From: an uncultured Thermanaerothrix sp.
GTDB lineage: Bacteria; Chloroflexota; Anaerolineae; Anaerolineales; Anaerolineaceae
Length of the DNA stretch: 51,745 bases
NCBI RefSeq assembly: GCF_938028735.1
Contig: NZ_CALIMF010000023.1
Span: forward strand, 1-51,745
Direction: 5' to 3'
Position 1 is the stretch's first letter; each line of letters starts with the position of its first letter. Of this stretch, positions 34,434 to 42,310 are shown in pieces. The notes below the pieces were generated by a model. It made no database searches and was not told the DNA's origin. It saw only the letters and a list, made by a program, of their open reading frames with translations. The position numbers were made by a program, and so were the translations under genes.

Positions 34434-37280
34434 ATGCGCGCGCTGTGGGTGCAGCACTGGCTCAAAGTCCGTCGGCGGCGTCAGACTGCCCAACGGCGCC
34501 GCGCCGATCACTACACTCTGCGGATAGGCAGCGGATTGACGCTACTGCTTAGCCTCACGTTGGCCCTGCTCAGCCTCGTGCTAGCCTTGGGCTACACCGC
34601 ACTCACTGCCGATTTGCCCCCCATCGAGTCCCTGGAGACCCTACTGGCGTCCACCGCGGGGACGCTCACCCAGCCCACCCGCTTCTACGACCGCACCGGC
34701 ACCCACCTACTGGCCGCTCTGGATGGTGGCGTGGGCGCACGCACCTTCCGCAGTGTGGACCCCAGCACGGCGGAAGCCTATAGCCCGCTCCTGGTACAGG
34801 CCACCCTGGCCCTCCTTCAACCCGATTTCTGGACCAGCCCGGGCTTCGCCCTCACCCTGAATCCCGCTCCCCAAACTCTCGCCGAGCGCCTGGTGAGTGA
34901 CTTGTTGCTCTGGCGCGAACCGCCCTCCCTGCGCCGAACTTTGCGCATGCGCCTGCTGGCCTGGCAGGCGGTCACGCGTTACGGACGGGCGCAGGTGCTG
35001 GCAGGCTTCCTTAACAGTGCTCGTTTCGGTCCTCAGACTTACGGCGCTGAAGCCGCGGCACGGCGTTACCTGGGCAAGCCGGCCACCCATTTGGATGCGG
35101 GCGAGGTGGCTCTACTCCTGGCCGCGCTGGAAAGCCCCGCGCTCAATCCCCTGGATACCCCCGAAGGCGCGCTGGAGCGCCAGCAGCAGGTCCTGGAGCG
35201 CCTGCTGAGCGCCGGGGTGATTGACCTGCCTACCTACGAGCAGGCCCATCAGCATGCCCCCGCTCTGCTGCCGCGCCGTGAGGCCCCCCCAACCTCAACC
35301 GATGCCTTCGTCCACCAGGTGCAGGGCGCCCTGGCCGCAACCTTTCCGCCAGAAGTGCTAGAACGCGGCGGGTTGCGCCTGCTCACTACCCTGGACGAGG
35401 GTTTGCAGCAGCAAGTGAGGTGTGTCTTGGGCGCTTATTTCCAGAGCCTGGGAGCCCCAGCCGCCGAGGGGGCCACCTGTGAAGCCACCCGCGACCTGCC
35501 TACCCTGCCCAGCGCACTCTGGCCTGCGCAGCCCGAGGACCTGGCCGGCGGCGCCGTGGTAGTGGATGTAACCCGTGGCGAGATGCTCGCGCTGGTGGAG
35601 ATGGACGCCCGTGGCCAGCCAGCCTCCAGCCTGAGCCGCCGCCCCACCGGTAGCCTGCTCACCCCCTTCCTGGCGCTCGCGGCGTTTGCTCGCGGGATGA
35701 GCCCGGCTAGCCTGGTGTGGGACGTTCCTCCTGCATCAGAGGAAGCCACCCTGACCGCCGCACACTACCACGGCCCGGAACGCCTGCGCCTGGCACTGGC
35801 CGGCGACGATATGGGCGCCCTGACCCGCTTGCTGGAACAACTTGGCGTGCCCACCGTGGTGCAGACCGTCCGCGCGCTGGGGGTGCCCCTGACCCTGACA
35901 TCCAGTGATGCCGCCCCTTTCCTCACCCACGGCGCCCCCCTCACCCTCCCGGAAGTAGCTCAGATGTACCTACCCTTAGCCACCCTGGGGCTGGGCTACC
36001 GTCTGCCGGGTTGGCCAGAAGCGCAGCCCCTAGCCCTGCGCCGCGTGGAAGGGTACGATGGAACATTGTGGATGCAAGGTGAGTCGGGGCAGGTACGTCC
36101 GCTGATCAGCGCCCAACTGGCCTACCTGGTGCACCACGTGCTCAGCGACGGCGAAGCCCGTCGTCAGCGCCTCGGCAGTCCAGATTGGCTCGACCTAGGG
36201 CGCCCGGCGGCGGCCAAACTGGGCCAGGTAGCCGATGGGCAGACGGTTTGGGCGGTGGGGTACACACCTCACTACCTGGTAGCCGTGTGGGTGGGCTACC
36301 GCTCCGGCGCCGAGGGCGCGCCGCTCAACCCCCGCCTGGCCGCCACGCTGTGGCATGGTCTGATGCGCGACCTGCACCGCGATACGCCGGCCACCGATTG
36401 GTCAATCCCGCCGGGGCTGGCGCTGGTAAATGTGTGCGATCCTTCCGGATTGCTCCCTACGGCTGATTGCCCCCAGGTAGTGCGCGAGATCTTCCTCAGC
36501 GAAAACCAGCCCACCCAGTACGACACACTCTACCGTCGTTACTCGATCAACCGTGAGACCGGGCGTCTCGCCACCGCCTTCACCCCGCCGGAACTGGTGG
36601 AGGAACGCGTTTACCTAGTCGTACCACCGGAAGCCAGCGCGTGGGCGGCGCAAGCCGGCTTGCCACTGCCCCCCACCCAGTACGATAACATCCCGAACCC
36701 CACTGCCAACCCACAGGTGCACTTTACCCAGCCTGCGCCGTTTGCCTACGTGCGCGGCACGGTCACCCTGCGCGGCACCGCCAGCGCCCCCGATTTCGCT
36801 GATTACCGCGTTCAAGTGGGCGAGGGGCTCAACCCACGCACCTGGGTGACCCTCACCCCGGCCAGCCGCGGGCCGGTGGAGGAGGGAGCATTGGCCACCT
36901 GGGACACGACCGGCCTGCCCGATGGCCTCTACATCCTGCGCCTATCGCTCGTGCATCTGGATCAGCGCGTTGAGATCGCCCTGCTCCAAGTGACGGTAGA
37001 CAACACCCCGCCCCAGGTACAAGTGCGCCTTCCTACCCCCAATACCAGCCTGCTGCTGCCCGCGAACGGACGGCTGAGCCTGTACGCTGAGGCCAGCGAT
37101 GCCTACGGCGTACACCGCCTGGTCTGGCGGGTGGATGGACGTGAGGTGGGTGAGAGCCGCACTCCTCCCTACATCCTGATCTGGAACGCCACCCGCGGCG
37201 AACACACCCTGGAAGTGGTGGCCGAAGACCTCGCCGGCAACCGCGCTTCTTCAGGCAAGGTCCATTTCCGCGTGCGCTAA
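34434..37280 (+). CDS. Class A PBP homologue with all catalytic motifs lost (pseudoenzyme)
   Basis: A 948-aa intact reading frame with the PBP1A layout: membrane anchor (about 33-58), GT51-like domain, transpeptidase-like domain, Ig-like C-terminal domains. The GT51 catalytic motif EDxxFxxHxG reads LQPDFWTSPG (128-137), and the second GT51 motif (STITQQ) is absent. In the transpeptidase the SxxK site reads SLLT, SxN reads DDM and KTG reads KLG. Comparison with the intact PBP of this window (23081-26578) aligns throughout with no frameshift, so this is not a pseudogene. It probably acts as a scaffold or regulator of cell-wall synthesis. It follows the TPR gene by 9 bp. GAGG lies 7 bases before the ATG. 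Confidence 0.85.
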   Translation: MRALWVQHWLKVRRRRQTAQRRRADHYTLRIGSGLTLLLSLTLALLSLVLALGYTALTADLPPIESLETLLASTAGTLTQPTRFYDRTGTHLLAALDGGVGARTFRSVDPSTAEAYSPLLVQATLALLQPDFWTSPGFALTLNPAPQTLAERLVSDLLLWREPPSLRRTLRMRLLAWQAVTRYGRAQVLAGFLNSARFGPQTYGAEAAARRYLGKPATHLDAGEVALLLAALESPALNPLDTPEGALERQQQVLERLLSAGVIDLPTYEQAHQHAPALLPRREAPPTSTDAFVHQVQGALAATFPPEVLERGGLRLLTTLDEGLQQQVRCVLGAYFQSLGAPAAEGATCEATRDLPTLPSALWPAQPEDLAGGAVVVDVTRGEMLALVEMDARGQPASSLSRRPTGSLLTPFLALAAFARGMSPASLVWDVPPASEEATLTAAHYHGPERLRLALAGDDMGALTRLLEQLGVPTVVQTVRALGVPLTLTSSDAAPFLTHGAPLTLPEVAQMYLPLATLGLGYRLPGWPEAQPLALRRVEGYDGTLWMQGESGQVRPLISAQLAYLVHHVLSDGEARRQRLGSPDWLDLGRPAAAKLGQVADGQTVWAVGYTPHYLVAVWVGYRSGAEGAPLNPRLAATLWHGLMRDLHRDTPATDWSIPPGLALVNVCDPSGLLPTADCPQVVREIFLSENQPTQYDTLYRRYSINRETGRLATAFTPPELVEERVYLVVPPEASAWAAQAGLPLPPTQYDNIPNPTANPQVHFTQPAPFAYVRGTVTLRGTASAPDFADYRVQVGEGLNPRTWVTLTPASRGPVEEGALATWDTTGLPDGLYILRLSLVHLDQRVEIALLQVTVDNTPPQVQVRLPTPNTSLLLPANGRLSLYAEASDAYGVHRLVWRVDGREVGESRTPPYILIWNATRGEHTLEVVAEDLAGNRASSGKVHFRVR

Positions 37281-37311
37281 CCCGGGCGCAAAGGGTGCTG
37301 AACGCGCAGCA

Positions 37312-37340
37312 TTGACACCGCTAAACCCAATTGGTAAACT
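37312..37340 (+). promoter_or_regulatory. Promoter of the thioredoxin/CcdA operon
   Basis: TTGACA (37312-37317), 17 bp and TAAACT (37335-37340). Transcription would start about 20 bases before the first ATG. Confidence 0.6.
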
Positions 37341-37365
37341 CCTGAAGGATAGGGAATAACTCAAC

Positions 37366-37839
37366 ATGCCGAACATACACCCCCACCCCCGTTCGGGACA
37401 TGCACCGCTCTCTTCAAAAACCAGCCGCTGGGTGATTTTGGCCGTAGTGATTGGGCTCGTGGGAATCCTTTTGTGGGTTAAGCATCAAAATCCATCGGCC
37501 CAACCGGGGCTTGATGAGCCCGCAGAAGCTCAGTTCGACCGAAACTTACAGCAACAGAAACCAATGTTGGCCTTCTTCCACTCGACCGATTGCCATTCCT
37601 GCATTGAGATGATGAAGTTGGTGGATGAAGTGTATCCGCCTTTTCAAGAAAAGGTGGCTCTGGTAGATGTCAATGTATATGATCCTGCCAATCAAAACTT
37701 GTTGCGGCGGGCACGTATTCTTAGCATTCCAACCCAGATTTTTATTGGCCAGGACGGCCGCGGCAAAGTGTTTCTTGGCGTGATGAGCAAAGAACAATTG
37801 CAGCAAGAATTACAACAACTCGCGGAAGAACCCCGATGA
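37366..37839 (+). CDS. Membrane-anchored thioredoxin-fold protein
   Basis: A 157-aa protein with one N-terminal membrane helix (about 21-37; WVILAVVIGLVGILLWV) and an extracytoplasmic thioredoxin fold. The active site is DCHSC (Cys76 and Cys79). The cis-Pro loop reads ILSIPTQIFI. It resembles ResA/TlpA-like or DsbD-type C-terminal thioredoxins. It overlaps the CcdA-like gene as ATGA and would receive electrons from it to reduce disulfides outside the membrane. Confidence 0.85.
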   Translation: MPNIHPHPRSGHAPLSSKTSRWVILAVVIGLVGILLWVKHQNPSAQPGLDEPAEAQFDRNLQQQKPMLAFFHSTDCHSCIEMMKLVDEVYPPFQEKVALVDVNVYDPANQNLLRRARILSIPTQIFIGQDGRGKVFLGVMSKEQLQQELQQLAEEPR

Positions 37840-38513
37840 ATCTTGATCCAACTCTCTTACAACCCACTTCCTTAATTGGGTACGTCCTGGTCTTCTTGGG
37901 TGGAGTGCTGACCAGCATTGGCCCTTGCAATGTAGCCATGATTCCACTCATTGTGGGAGTAATCGGGGGCAGCACTCAGATCACACGGCGCCAAGCATTC
38001 ACCATTTCATTTGTTTTTGCAACGGGTCTGGCGATCACCTTTGTGCTGCTGGGGGTGGCCGCCGCGCTGATCGGCGGGCTTTTGGGCGGTACCACGCGCT
38101 TTTGGTATTACCTAGTTGCCGCTGTTTGCTTTTTTATCGGCTTGCAGATGCTGGGAGTCTTCCAGTTTACCCTGCCGGATTGGTTTGGCAGCCTGCGTGA
38201 AAAAGTAACCGCCCGAGGCCTAAGCGGGGCTTTGTTGCTGGGCCTGGTCTCAGGCTTGGTGGCGTCTCAATGCGCTACACCTGTACTGGCTGCCATCCTA
38301 ACCTATGTGATGGCCGAAAAAACCGGTCTCCTCTATGGGGCTTTATTACTTTTCATCTACGCAATGGGACGCGGCGTGCCGATTGTCCTTGCTGGCACCT
38401 TCACCGGCGTGCTAAAGGGTCTTCGCGCGATGGCACCATATGCCTCATCGCTGGAAAAGATAGCCGGTACGATCTTAATAGGCGTTGGGTTATACTTCTT
38501 ATATATTGCCTGA
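37836..38513 (+). CDS. CcdA-like thiol-disulfide transmembrane protein
   Basis: A 225-aa polytopic protein with about six membrane segments, CcdA/DsbD-core family. It moves reducing equivalents from cytoplasmic thioredoxin to extracytoplasmic acceptors. The two buried redox Cys are in SIGPCN (Cys31) and SQCATP (Cys146). A conserved Pro follows each. The ATG overlaps the upstream thioredoxin stop, which ties it functionally to that protein. Confidence 0.9.
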   Translation: MNLDPTLLQPTSLIGYVLVFLGGVLTSIGPCNVAMIPLIVGVIGGSTQITRRQAFTISFVFATGLAITFVLLGVAAALIGGLLGGTTRFWYYLVAAVCFFIGLQMLGVFQFTLPDWFGSLREKVTARGLSGALLLGLVSGLVASQCATPVLAAILTYVMAEKTGLLYGALLLFIYAMGRGVPIVLAGTFTGVLKGLRAMAPYASSLEKIAGTILIGVGLYFLYIA

Positions 38514-38535
38514 GCCGGTTGGCACGAGGTAGCAG

Positions 38536-38988
38536 ATGGCCGAGGGCCAGAAGAGGAATGTTCATCAGCGAATGCTCGTGGGGGGAATGGTTTTGGTGTT
38601 AATCGGCGTAGTCCTGGGCCTCAAAGCGTGGCAGGAGGACTGGTTTTCTCCCGTAACGCCGGTAGAAATCCCCCCTCAACCGGTCTTGTTACTGTTTAAC
38701 CGATACCGCGGTTGTGAATGCGCATTGAACGTGTACAAGGCCGCAGAACGGCAGGTGGAGGTCTGGCCAGAGGAAGCACGCTCATCGGTGCCAGTAATCG
38801 TAATCAATCTTGACCGACATCCAGACTTAGGCCAGCGGTTTAAGGTGCAGCGGGCCCCTACCCTGATTTTGCTGGACGAAGCCGGCCGTGTGATTTACCA
38901 GCAGAATGAAGTTATCCAAGATGACCTTCCACTGGACTTGAAAACCTTTGAGCAAAAAATTCGGGAGATGAAGCATGGCCGAGAATGA
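38536..38988 (+). CDS. Membrane-anchored thioredoxin-like protein with CxC motif
   Basis: A 150-aa protein with an N-terminal membrane helix (about 13-29; LVGGMVLVLIGVVLGLKAW) and a thioredoxin-like domain. The redox site is RGCECAL (Cys60, Cys62), a CxC pair in place of the usual CxxC. The cis-Pro loop RAPTLILLDEAG is intact. CxC sites tend to have less oxidising potentials in model peptides, so this could be an isomerase- or reductase-like partner. It begins 22 bp after the CcdA-like gene and overlaps the next gene by 14 bp. Confidence 0.78.
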   Translation: MAEGQKRNVHQRMLVGGMVLVLIGVVLGLKAWQEDWFSPVTPVEIPPQPVLLLFNRYRGCECALNVYKAAERQVEVWPEEARSSVPVIVINLDRHPDLGQRFKVQRAPTLILLDEAGRVIYQQNEVIQDDLPLDLKTFEQKIREMKHGRE

Positions 38989-39550
38989 CCTGGTTTGGTT
39001 AAACGATTTAGAAACCGCCTTACAGCAGGCACGCACCGAAGGCAAGGGCGTGCTACTCCAATTTCATCGGGATGACTGTGCGGGCTGCAAAAAGTTGTAC
39101 GCGTTAACCTACGCCGATGCGCAGGTTCGTCAAGAGATGCAGCGTTGGTTCGTCCTATTGCGTGCCGATATTTTGAGGGATCGCGCCATCCGCTCGCGCT
39201 ATTCCGCCTACTGGACACCTTCATTCTATTTCTTGAATACACGGGGGAACATGCTCTATTCGTTCAATGGCTATCTCAACGTGGAAGATTTTCGCGTACT
39301 GCTGCGTTTGGGCAAGGCAGCGTTGGATCTGCCGCGCGGCCGTTACTTCGAGGTGATTGATCTCATGGACGATGGGCTGGCGCGTTTCCCCGAAAACCCT
39401 CGGGCCGCCACCCTGTTGTTGGTTCGGGGGATGGCCGAGTACCTAATCGGTAAAGAAAAAAGTAGTTTTCGCGGCGCCATGCGCGAGATTCTGGAACGGT
39501 ACCCCCAAAGTCTCGAAGCGCGCATGTGGCCATGGATGGACGAACCCTAA
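38975..39550 (+). CDS. Cytoplasmic thioredoxin-like protein (CxxC)
   Basis: A 191-aa protein without signal or membrane segment. The thioredoxin-like part has DDCAGCKK (Cys35, Cys38) and the cis-Pro loop YWTPSFYFLNTRG. The C-terminal third is helical and TPR-like (YFEVIDLMDDGLARFPENPRA, in two parts YFEVIDLMDDGLARF and PENPRA). As the only cytoplasmic member of the group, it could reduce the CcdA-like carrier. It overlaps the CxC gene by 14 bp and is the last gene of the operon. Confidence 0.8.
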   Translation: MAENDLVWLNDLETALQQARTEGKGVLLQFHRDDCAGCKKLYALTYADAQVRQEMQRWFVLLRADILRDRAIRSRYSAYWTPSFYFLNTRGNMLYSFNGYLNVEDFRVLLRLGKAALDLPRGRYFEVIDLMDDGLARFPENPRAATLLLVRGMAEYLIGKEKSSFRGAMREILERYPQSLEARMWPWMDEP

Positions 39551-39597
39551 GGCGGTTTGGTTTCTTTAGCGTATAGGCCCAATTGCTTGACACGGTT

Positions 39598-40524
39598 TCA
39601 AACTGTGCCGGCTCCTTGCGCCTGAAGGCAAACGACTGATCCCTGGCCGCAGTTGGCACATTCGAATTGGATGGTAGTATGCTCAATCTCATACTGTTGA
39701 TCCAACTTGTCTTTTAACTCCCTCATGATCCGTTCGGTTTGGGCAAGCGTCTGATTTTCCAGAACAACATGCGCGCTGAGAGCAACATATCCTGGGCTGA
39801 CCGTCCAGATATGCAGATCGTGAACCTCTAAAACTCCGGCAACCGATTTCATGCTCTCAGCGACAGCCGAGGCGGTCATGCCTTCTGGCATTCCTTCCGC
39901 TAAAATATGCACCGTCTCTTTCAGTAAGCGACCGGAACTGAATAGGATCAGGAGGCTGATCAGCACGCTGACCAAGGGATCAATCCACAATTGTCCTGTC
40001 AAATAGATCGCAATGCCAGCCCCAATCACGCCCACCGAGGCCAAGGCATCCCCCAGTACATGTAAAAATGCAGCGCGGGTGTTTAAGTCGGCGGGGTCAT
40101 GCTCGCGCAACACTAGGGCAACCACAATATTCACCCCCAAACCGGCTACGGCAATGAGCAACATAGGGCCGGCTAGAATCGGTTCCGGGCTTTGAAAGCG
40201 AGTGAGCGCTTCTTTGAGAATCTCAAACGAAATGAACAGCAAGGTTGCGCCATTCGCCAGCGCAGCCAGTACTTGCATACGATGGTAACCGTAGGTATGA
40301 CGGTCATCGGCTGGAAGAGTGGCGGCACGCAGTGCCAGATAGCTCAATCCCAGGGCGAACGCGTCCATGAAGACATGTGCAGCATCGGAAATCAGCGCCA
40401 GACTGCCAGTCCATAAACCCCCGCCAAATTCGGCGATGAAAATTAGTCCTGTCAGAGCGAGTGCAATGAATAACTTCTTGCTGTTGTGTTCTATAGCATG
40501 GTTATGCATTTTTATTTGCCCCAT
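39598..40524 (-). CDS. Cation diffusion facilitator (zinc/metal exporter)
   Basis: A 308-aa CDF-family H+-coupled exporter with six membrane segments and a cytoplasmic C-terminal domain. The metal-binding HxxxD motifs of helices 2 and 5 are present (SDAAHVFMDA and HVLGDALASV). The N-terminus is His-rich (HNHAIEH), and the C-terminus has CANCGQGSVVC, possibly a second metal or sensor site. The first ATG is used; an ATG five codons later is also possible. A consensus promoter lies upstream, back to back with the MarR operon. Confidence 0.92.
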   Translation of the reverse strand: MGQIKMHNHAIEHNSKKLFIALALTGLIFIAEFGGGLWTGSLALISDAAHVFMDAFALGLSYLALRAATLPADDRHTYGYHRMQVLAALANGATLLFISFEILKEALTRFQSPEPILAGPMLLIAVAGLGVNIVVALVLREHDPADLNTRAAFLHVLGDALASVGVIGAGIAIYLTGQLWIDPLVSVLISLLILFSSGRLLKETVHILAEGMPEGMTASAVAESMKSVAGVLEVHDLHIWTVSPGYVALSAHVVLENQTLAQTERIMRELKDKLDQQYEIEHTTIQFECANCGQGSVVCLQAQGAGTV

Positions 40525-40560
40525 TCCTTAGGGGGATGCTCCCTCCCAAAATGTCCGTTT

Positions 40561-40589
40561 ATTTAACCCCCGGTTCATGTCTCTGTCAA
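40561..40589 (-). promoter_or_regulatory. Promoter of the CDF exporter gene
   Basis: Minus-strand TTGACA (40584-40589), 17 bp and TTAAAT (40561-40566). The element CTGTCAAT is repeated 20 bp away (40583-40590 and 40603-40610). Confidence 0.55.
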
Positions 40590-40617
40590 TGGGATAAATT
40601 TGCTGTCAATCAAAATC

Positions 40618-40646
40618 TTGACAACTCCGACCTTATAACCTATAAT
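40618..40646 (+). promoter_or_regulatory. Consensus sigma70 promoter of the MarR operon
   Basis: TTGACA (40618-40623), exactly 17 bp and TATAAT (40641-40646), matching the consensus at all 12 positions. Transcription would start inside the operator. Confidence 0.9.
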
Positions 40647-40667
40647 TATTTAGGAGTCCTAAATAAT
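40645..40667. promoter_or_regulatory. Perfect 23-bp palindromic operator over the MarR start
   Basis: Half-site ATTATTTAGGA (40645-40655), one central base, then its exact complement (40657-40667). It overlaps the end of the -10, the presumed transcription start, the ribosome site AGGAG and the first two bases of the ATG. Binding would block both transcription and initiation, as expected for autorepression. Confidence 0.85.
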
Positions 40668-41286
40668 GGCAACCTTTTTTGACCCACGCGCGCGCATCAC
40701 TCCCTCGGCCCAGGCCCTGATCGGGCTGTACCGCCTTGCCCAGGGGCTGCAGCACCGCCTACGTCAACGGGGACAAGCGCGCGGGCTCTCGCCGGCCCAA
40801 GTACAGGCGCTACTTTTTCTCAGATACGCCCGCCCTGGCGTCCGTACCATCGGGGGGTTAGCACAGCGGTTGGGTTGCACAGCCGCCACGGCCAGCGAGG
40901 TTGCTGACGCCCTTGAACGCAAAGGGCTACTCCAGCGCCACCCCTGGGAAGAAGATCAACGGGTGATCACGCTCAGCCTGACCCCCGCGGGAGAGCAGGA
41001 GATCACCGCGCTTGAAGGTTGGTTGGACGACCTCGAAACCACTCTGGCCGCCCTACCCCCCGCACAACAGCAGGCGCTACTGACCGCCGTGCAGGCCTTG
41101 GTGCGCACTCTGCAACAGGCGGGCGACGTGGTGGTTTATGAGATGTGTTGGGGGTGTCAGTTCTTTCGCCCCTATGCCCACCCCGAAACCCCCCAAACGC
41201 CGCATCATTGCGCCTTTGTCGATACCCCCTTATCTGATCCTTACACCTATCTGGAATGCCCCGATTTTATTCCGCGTTCTACCTGA
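40666..41286 (+). CDS. MarR-family regulator with Cys-rich C-terminus
   Basis: A 206-aa winged helix-turn-helix repressor. The DNA-binding part reads IGGLAQRLGCTAATASEVADAL (in outline, GGLAQRLGCTAATASEVA) followed by the wing WEEDQRVITLSLTPAG. After the dimer helices comes a tail with Cys161, Cys164 (CWGC), Cys182 (HHC) and Cys198 (ECPDF), plus nearby His residues. This is a likely redox- or metal-sensing cluster, in keeping with the CDF exporter, glutaredoxin and protoglobin neighbours. The ribosome site lies inside its own operator. Confidence 0.92.
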   Translation: MATFFDPRARITPSAQALIGLYRLAQGLQHRLRQRGQARGLSPAQVQALLFLRYARPGVRTIGGLAQRLGCTAATASEVADALERKGLLQRHPWEEDQRVITLSLTPAGEQEITALEGWLDDLETTLAALPPAQQQALLTAVQALVRTLQQAGDVVVYEMCWGCQFFRPYAHPETPQTPHHCAFVDTPLSDPYTYLECPDFIPRST

Positions 41287-41301
41287 AAGGAGGTGAGAGC
41301 G

Positions 41302-41571
41302 GTGAGCATCCCGATCATCCTATATGGTGCAACCGATTGTGACGACACGGCTCACACCTGTGCCGCCTTACAGGCGCGGGGCATCGCCTATACAGCGATC
41401 AACATAGCGACCGATCCGGCTGCGGAGGCCTTCGTGAGGTTCATCAACCGCGGCTATCGCAGCACCCCCACTTTGGTGATCGGGAGCGGGAAGCGCAAGG
41501 TGATTCTGACCGAACCCACCCCTTCGGATCTGGATTGGGCCTTGAGCCTGGCTACTGCGTTGCACGAATAA
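41302..41571 (+). CDS. Glutaredoxin-like protein
   Basis: An 89-aa thioredoxin-fold protein: IPIILYGATDCDDTAHTCA at the N-terminus, then GIAYTAINIATDP and the cis-Pro loop RSTPTLVIGSG. The usual CPYC site reads DCDDTAHTC, so the first active-site Cys (about residue 13) is kept but the second is displaced by six residues. It may work by a monothiol mechanism. GTG 41302 is preferred: AAAGGAGGTG lies at the correct distance, whereas the in-frame GTG at 41293 is inside that site. It lies between the MarR and protoglobin genes and is probably in their transcript. Confidence 0.8.
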   Translation: MSIPIILYGATDCDDTAHTCAALQARGIAYTAINIATDPAAEAFVRFINRGYRSTPTLVIGSGKRKVILTEPTPSDLDWALSLATALHE

Positions 41572-41608
41572 CTCTGGTTGATACAAACTAAATAAAAGGA
41601 GGTTACGC

Positions 41609-42190
41609 ATGAGCGCCATTCCGGGTTACACCTACGGCGTGACGGAGACGCGTTCACCCCTCACACCTGCCGATCTGGAACACTTGAAACAGGCCGTGCT
41701 TTTTGGGCCAGACGACGAGCGATATCTGCGCCTGGCCGGCGAGGTGTTGGCAGATCACATTGAGGAAATCCTCGATGTGTGGTATGGCTTTGTCGGCGCG
41801 CACTCTCACCTGTTGTATTATTTTACCGATGGTCATGGCAATCCCAACGCAGATTATCTGGCCGCGGTGCGCCGTCGCTTTGGGCAATGGATCCTGGATA
41901 CCTGTATGCGCCCTTACGACCAAGACTGGCTCAACTATCAGCACGAAATTGGCCTGCGTCACCATCACAGTAAGAAAAACCGCACCGACGGGGTGACCTC
42001 CGTACCGTTGGTGCACCACCGCTACCTGGTGGCCTTTATCTACCCCATCACGGCTACGATCAAGCCTTTCCTGGCGCGCAAAGGACACAGCCCTGAGGAG
42101 GTGGAAAAGATGCACCAGGCCTGGTTTAAGGCCGTAGTACTGCAGGTGGCGCTGTGGAGCGCACCTTACGTCCACGCGGGCGAGTTTTAG
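41609..42190 (+). CDS. Protoglobin
   Basis: A 193-aa single-domain haem protein of the protoglobin family, which binds O2, CO and NO. It shows IPGYTYG, KQAVLFGPDDERYLRLAGEVL (in outline DDERYLRLAG), VWYGFVGAHSHLLYYF and YQHEIGLRHHHSKKN. The proximal haem His is one of His118-120. The length and the N-terminal extension match archaeal and Chloroflexi protoglobins. A strong AAAGGAGG precedes the ATG. In this operon it may detoxify or sense NO or reactive species under MarR control; the role is inferred. Confidence 0.93.
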   Translation: MSAIPGYTYGVTETRSPLTPADLEHLKQAVLFGPDDERYLRLAGEVLADHIEEILDVWYGFVGAHSHLLYYFTDGHGNPNADYLAAVRRRFGQWILDTCMRPYDQDWLNYQHEIGLRHHHSKKNRTDGVTSVPLVHHRYLVAFIYPITATIKPFLARKGHSPEEVEKMHQAWFKAVVLQVALWSAPYVHAGEF

Positions 42191-42270
42191 GGCTGGTTGG
42201 CGGCTGGGAATATGACTTGGGGGGCAAGGTTAAAAAGCCTACGCCCACTGCCTGGCCTGTTTCCTAAAGA

Positions 42271-42310
42271 GGGCAGCCATCGGGGCCTCGAGTAGCTCCG
42301 GTGGCTGCCC
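42271..42310. terminator. Hairpin downstream of the protoglobin gene
   Basis: GGGCAGCCA (42271-42279) pairs with TGGCTGCCC (42302-42310) across a 22-base GC-rich loop. No T-run. Confidence 0.35.

Noticed and set aside
34434..37280. Interpretation of the dead PBP as a frameshifted pseudogene
   Set aside because: The reading frame is intact from anchor to C-terminus and aligns along its whole length with the active PBP; only catalytic positions differ.
38270..38602. A 110-aa frame overlapping the CcdA-like gene
   Set aside because: Out of frame with a clear membrane protein and lacking a ribosome site.
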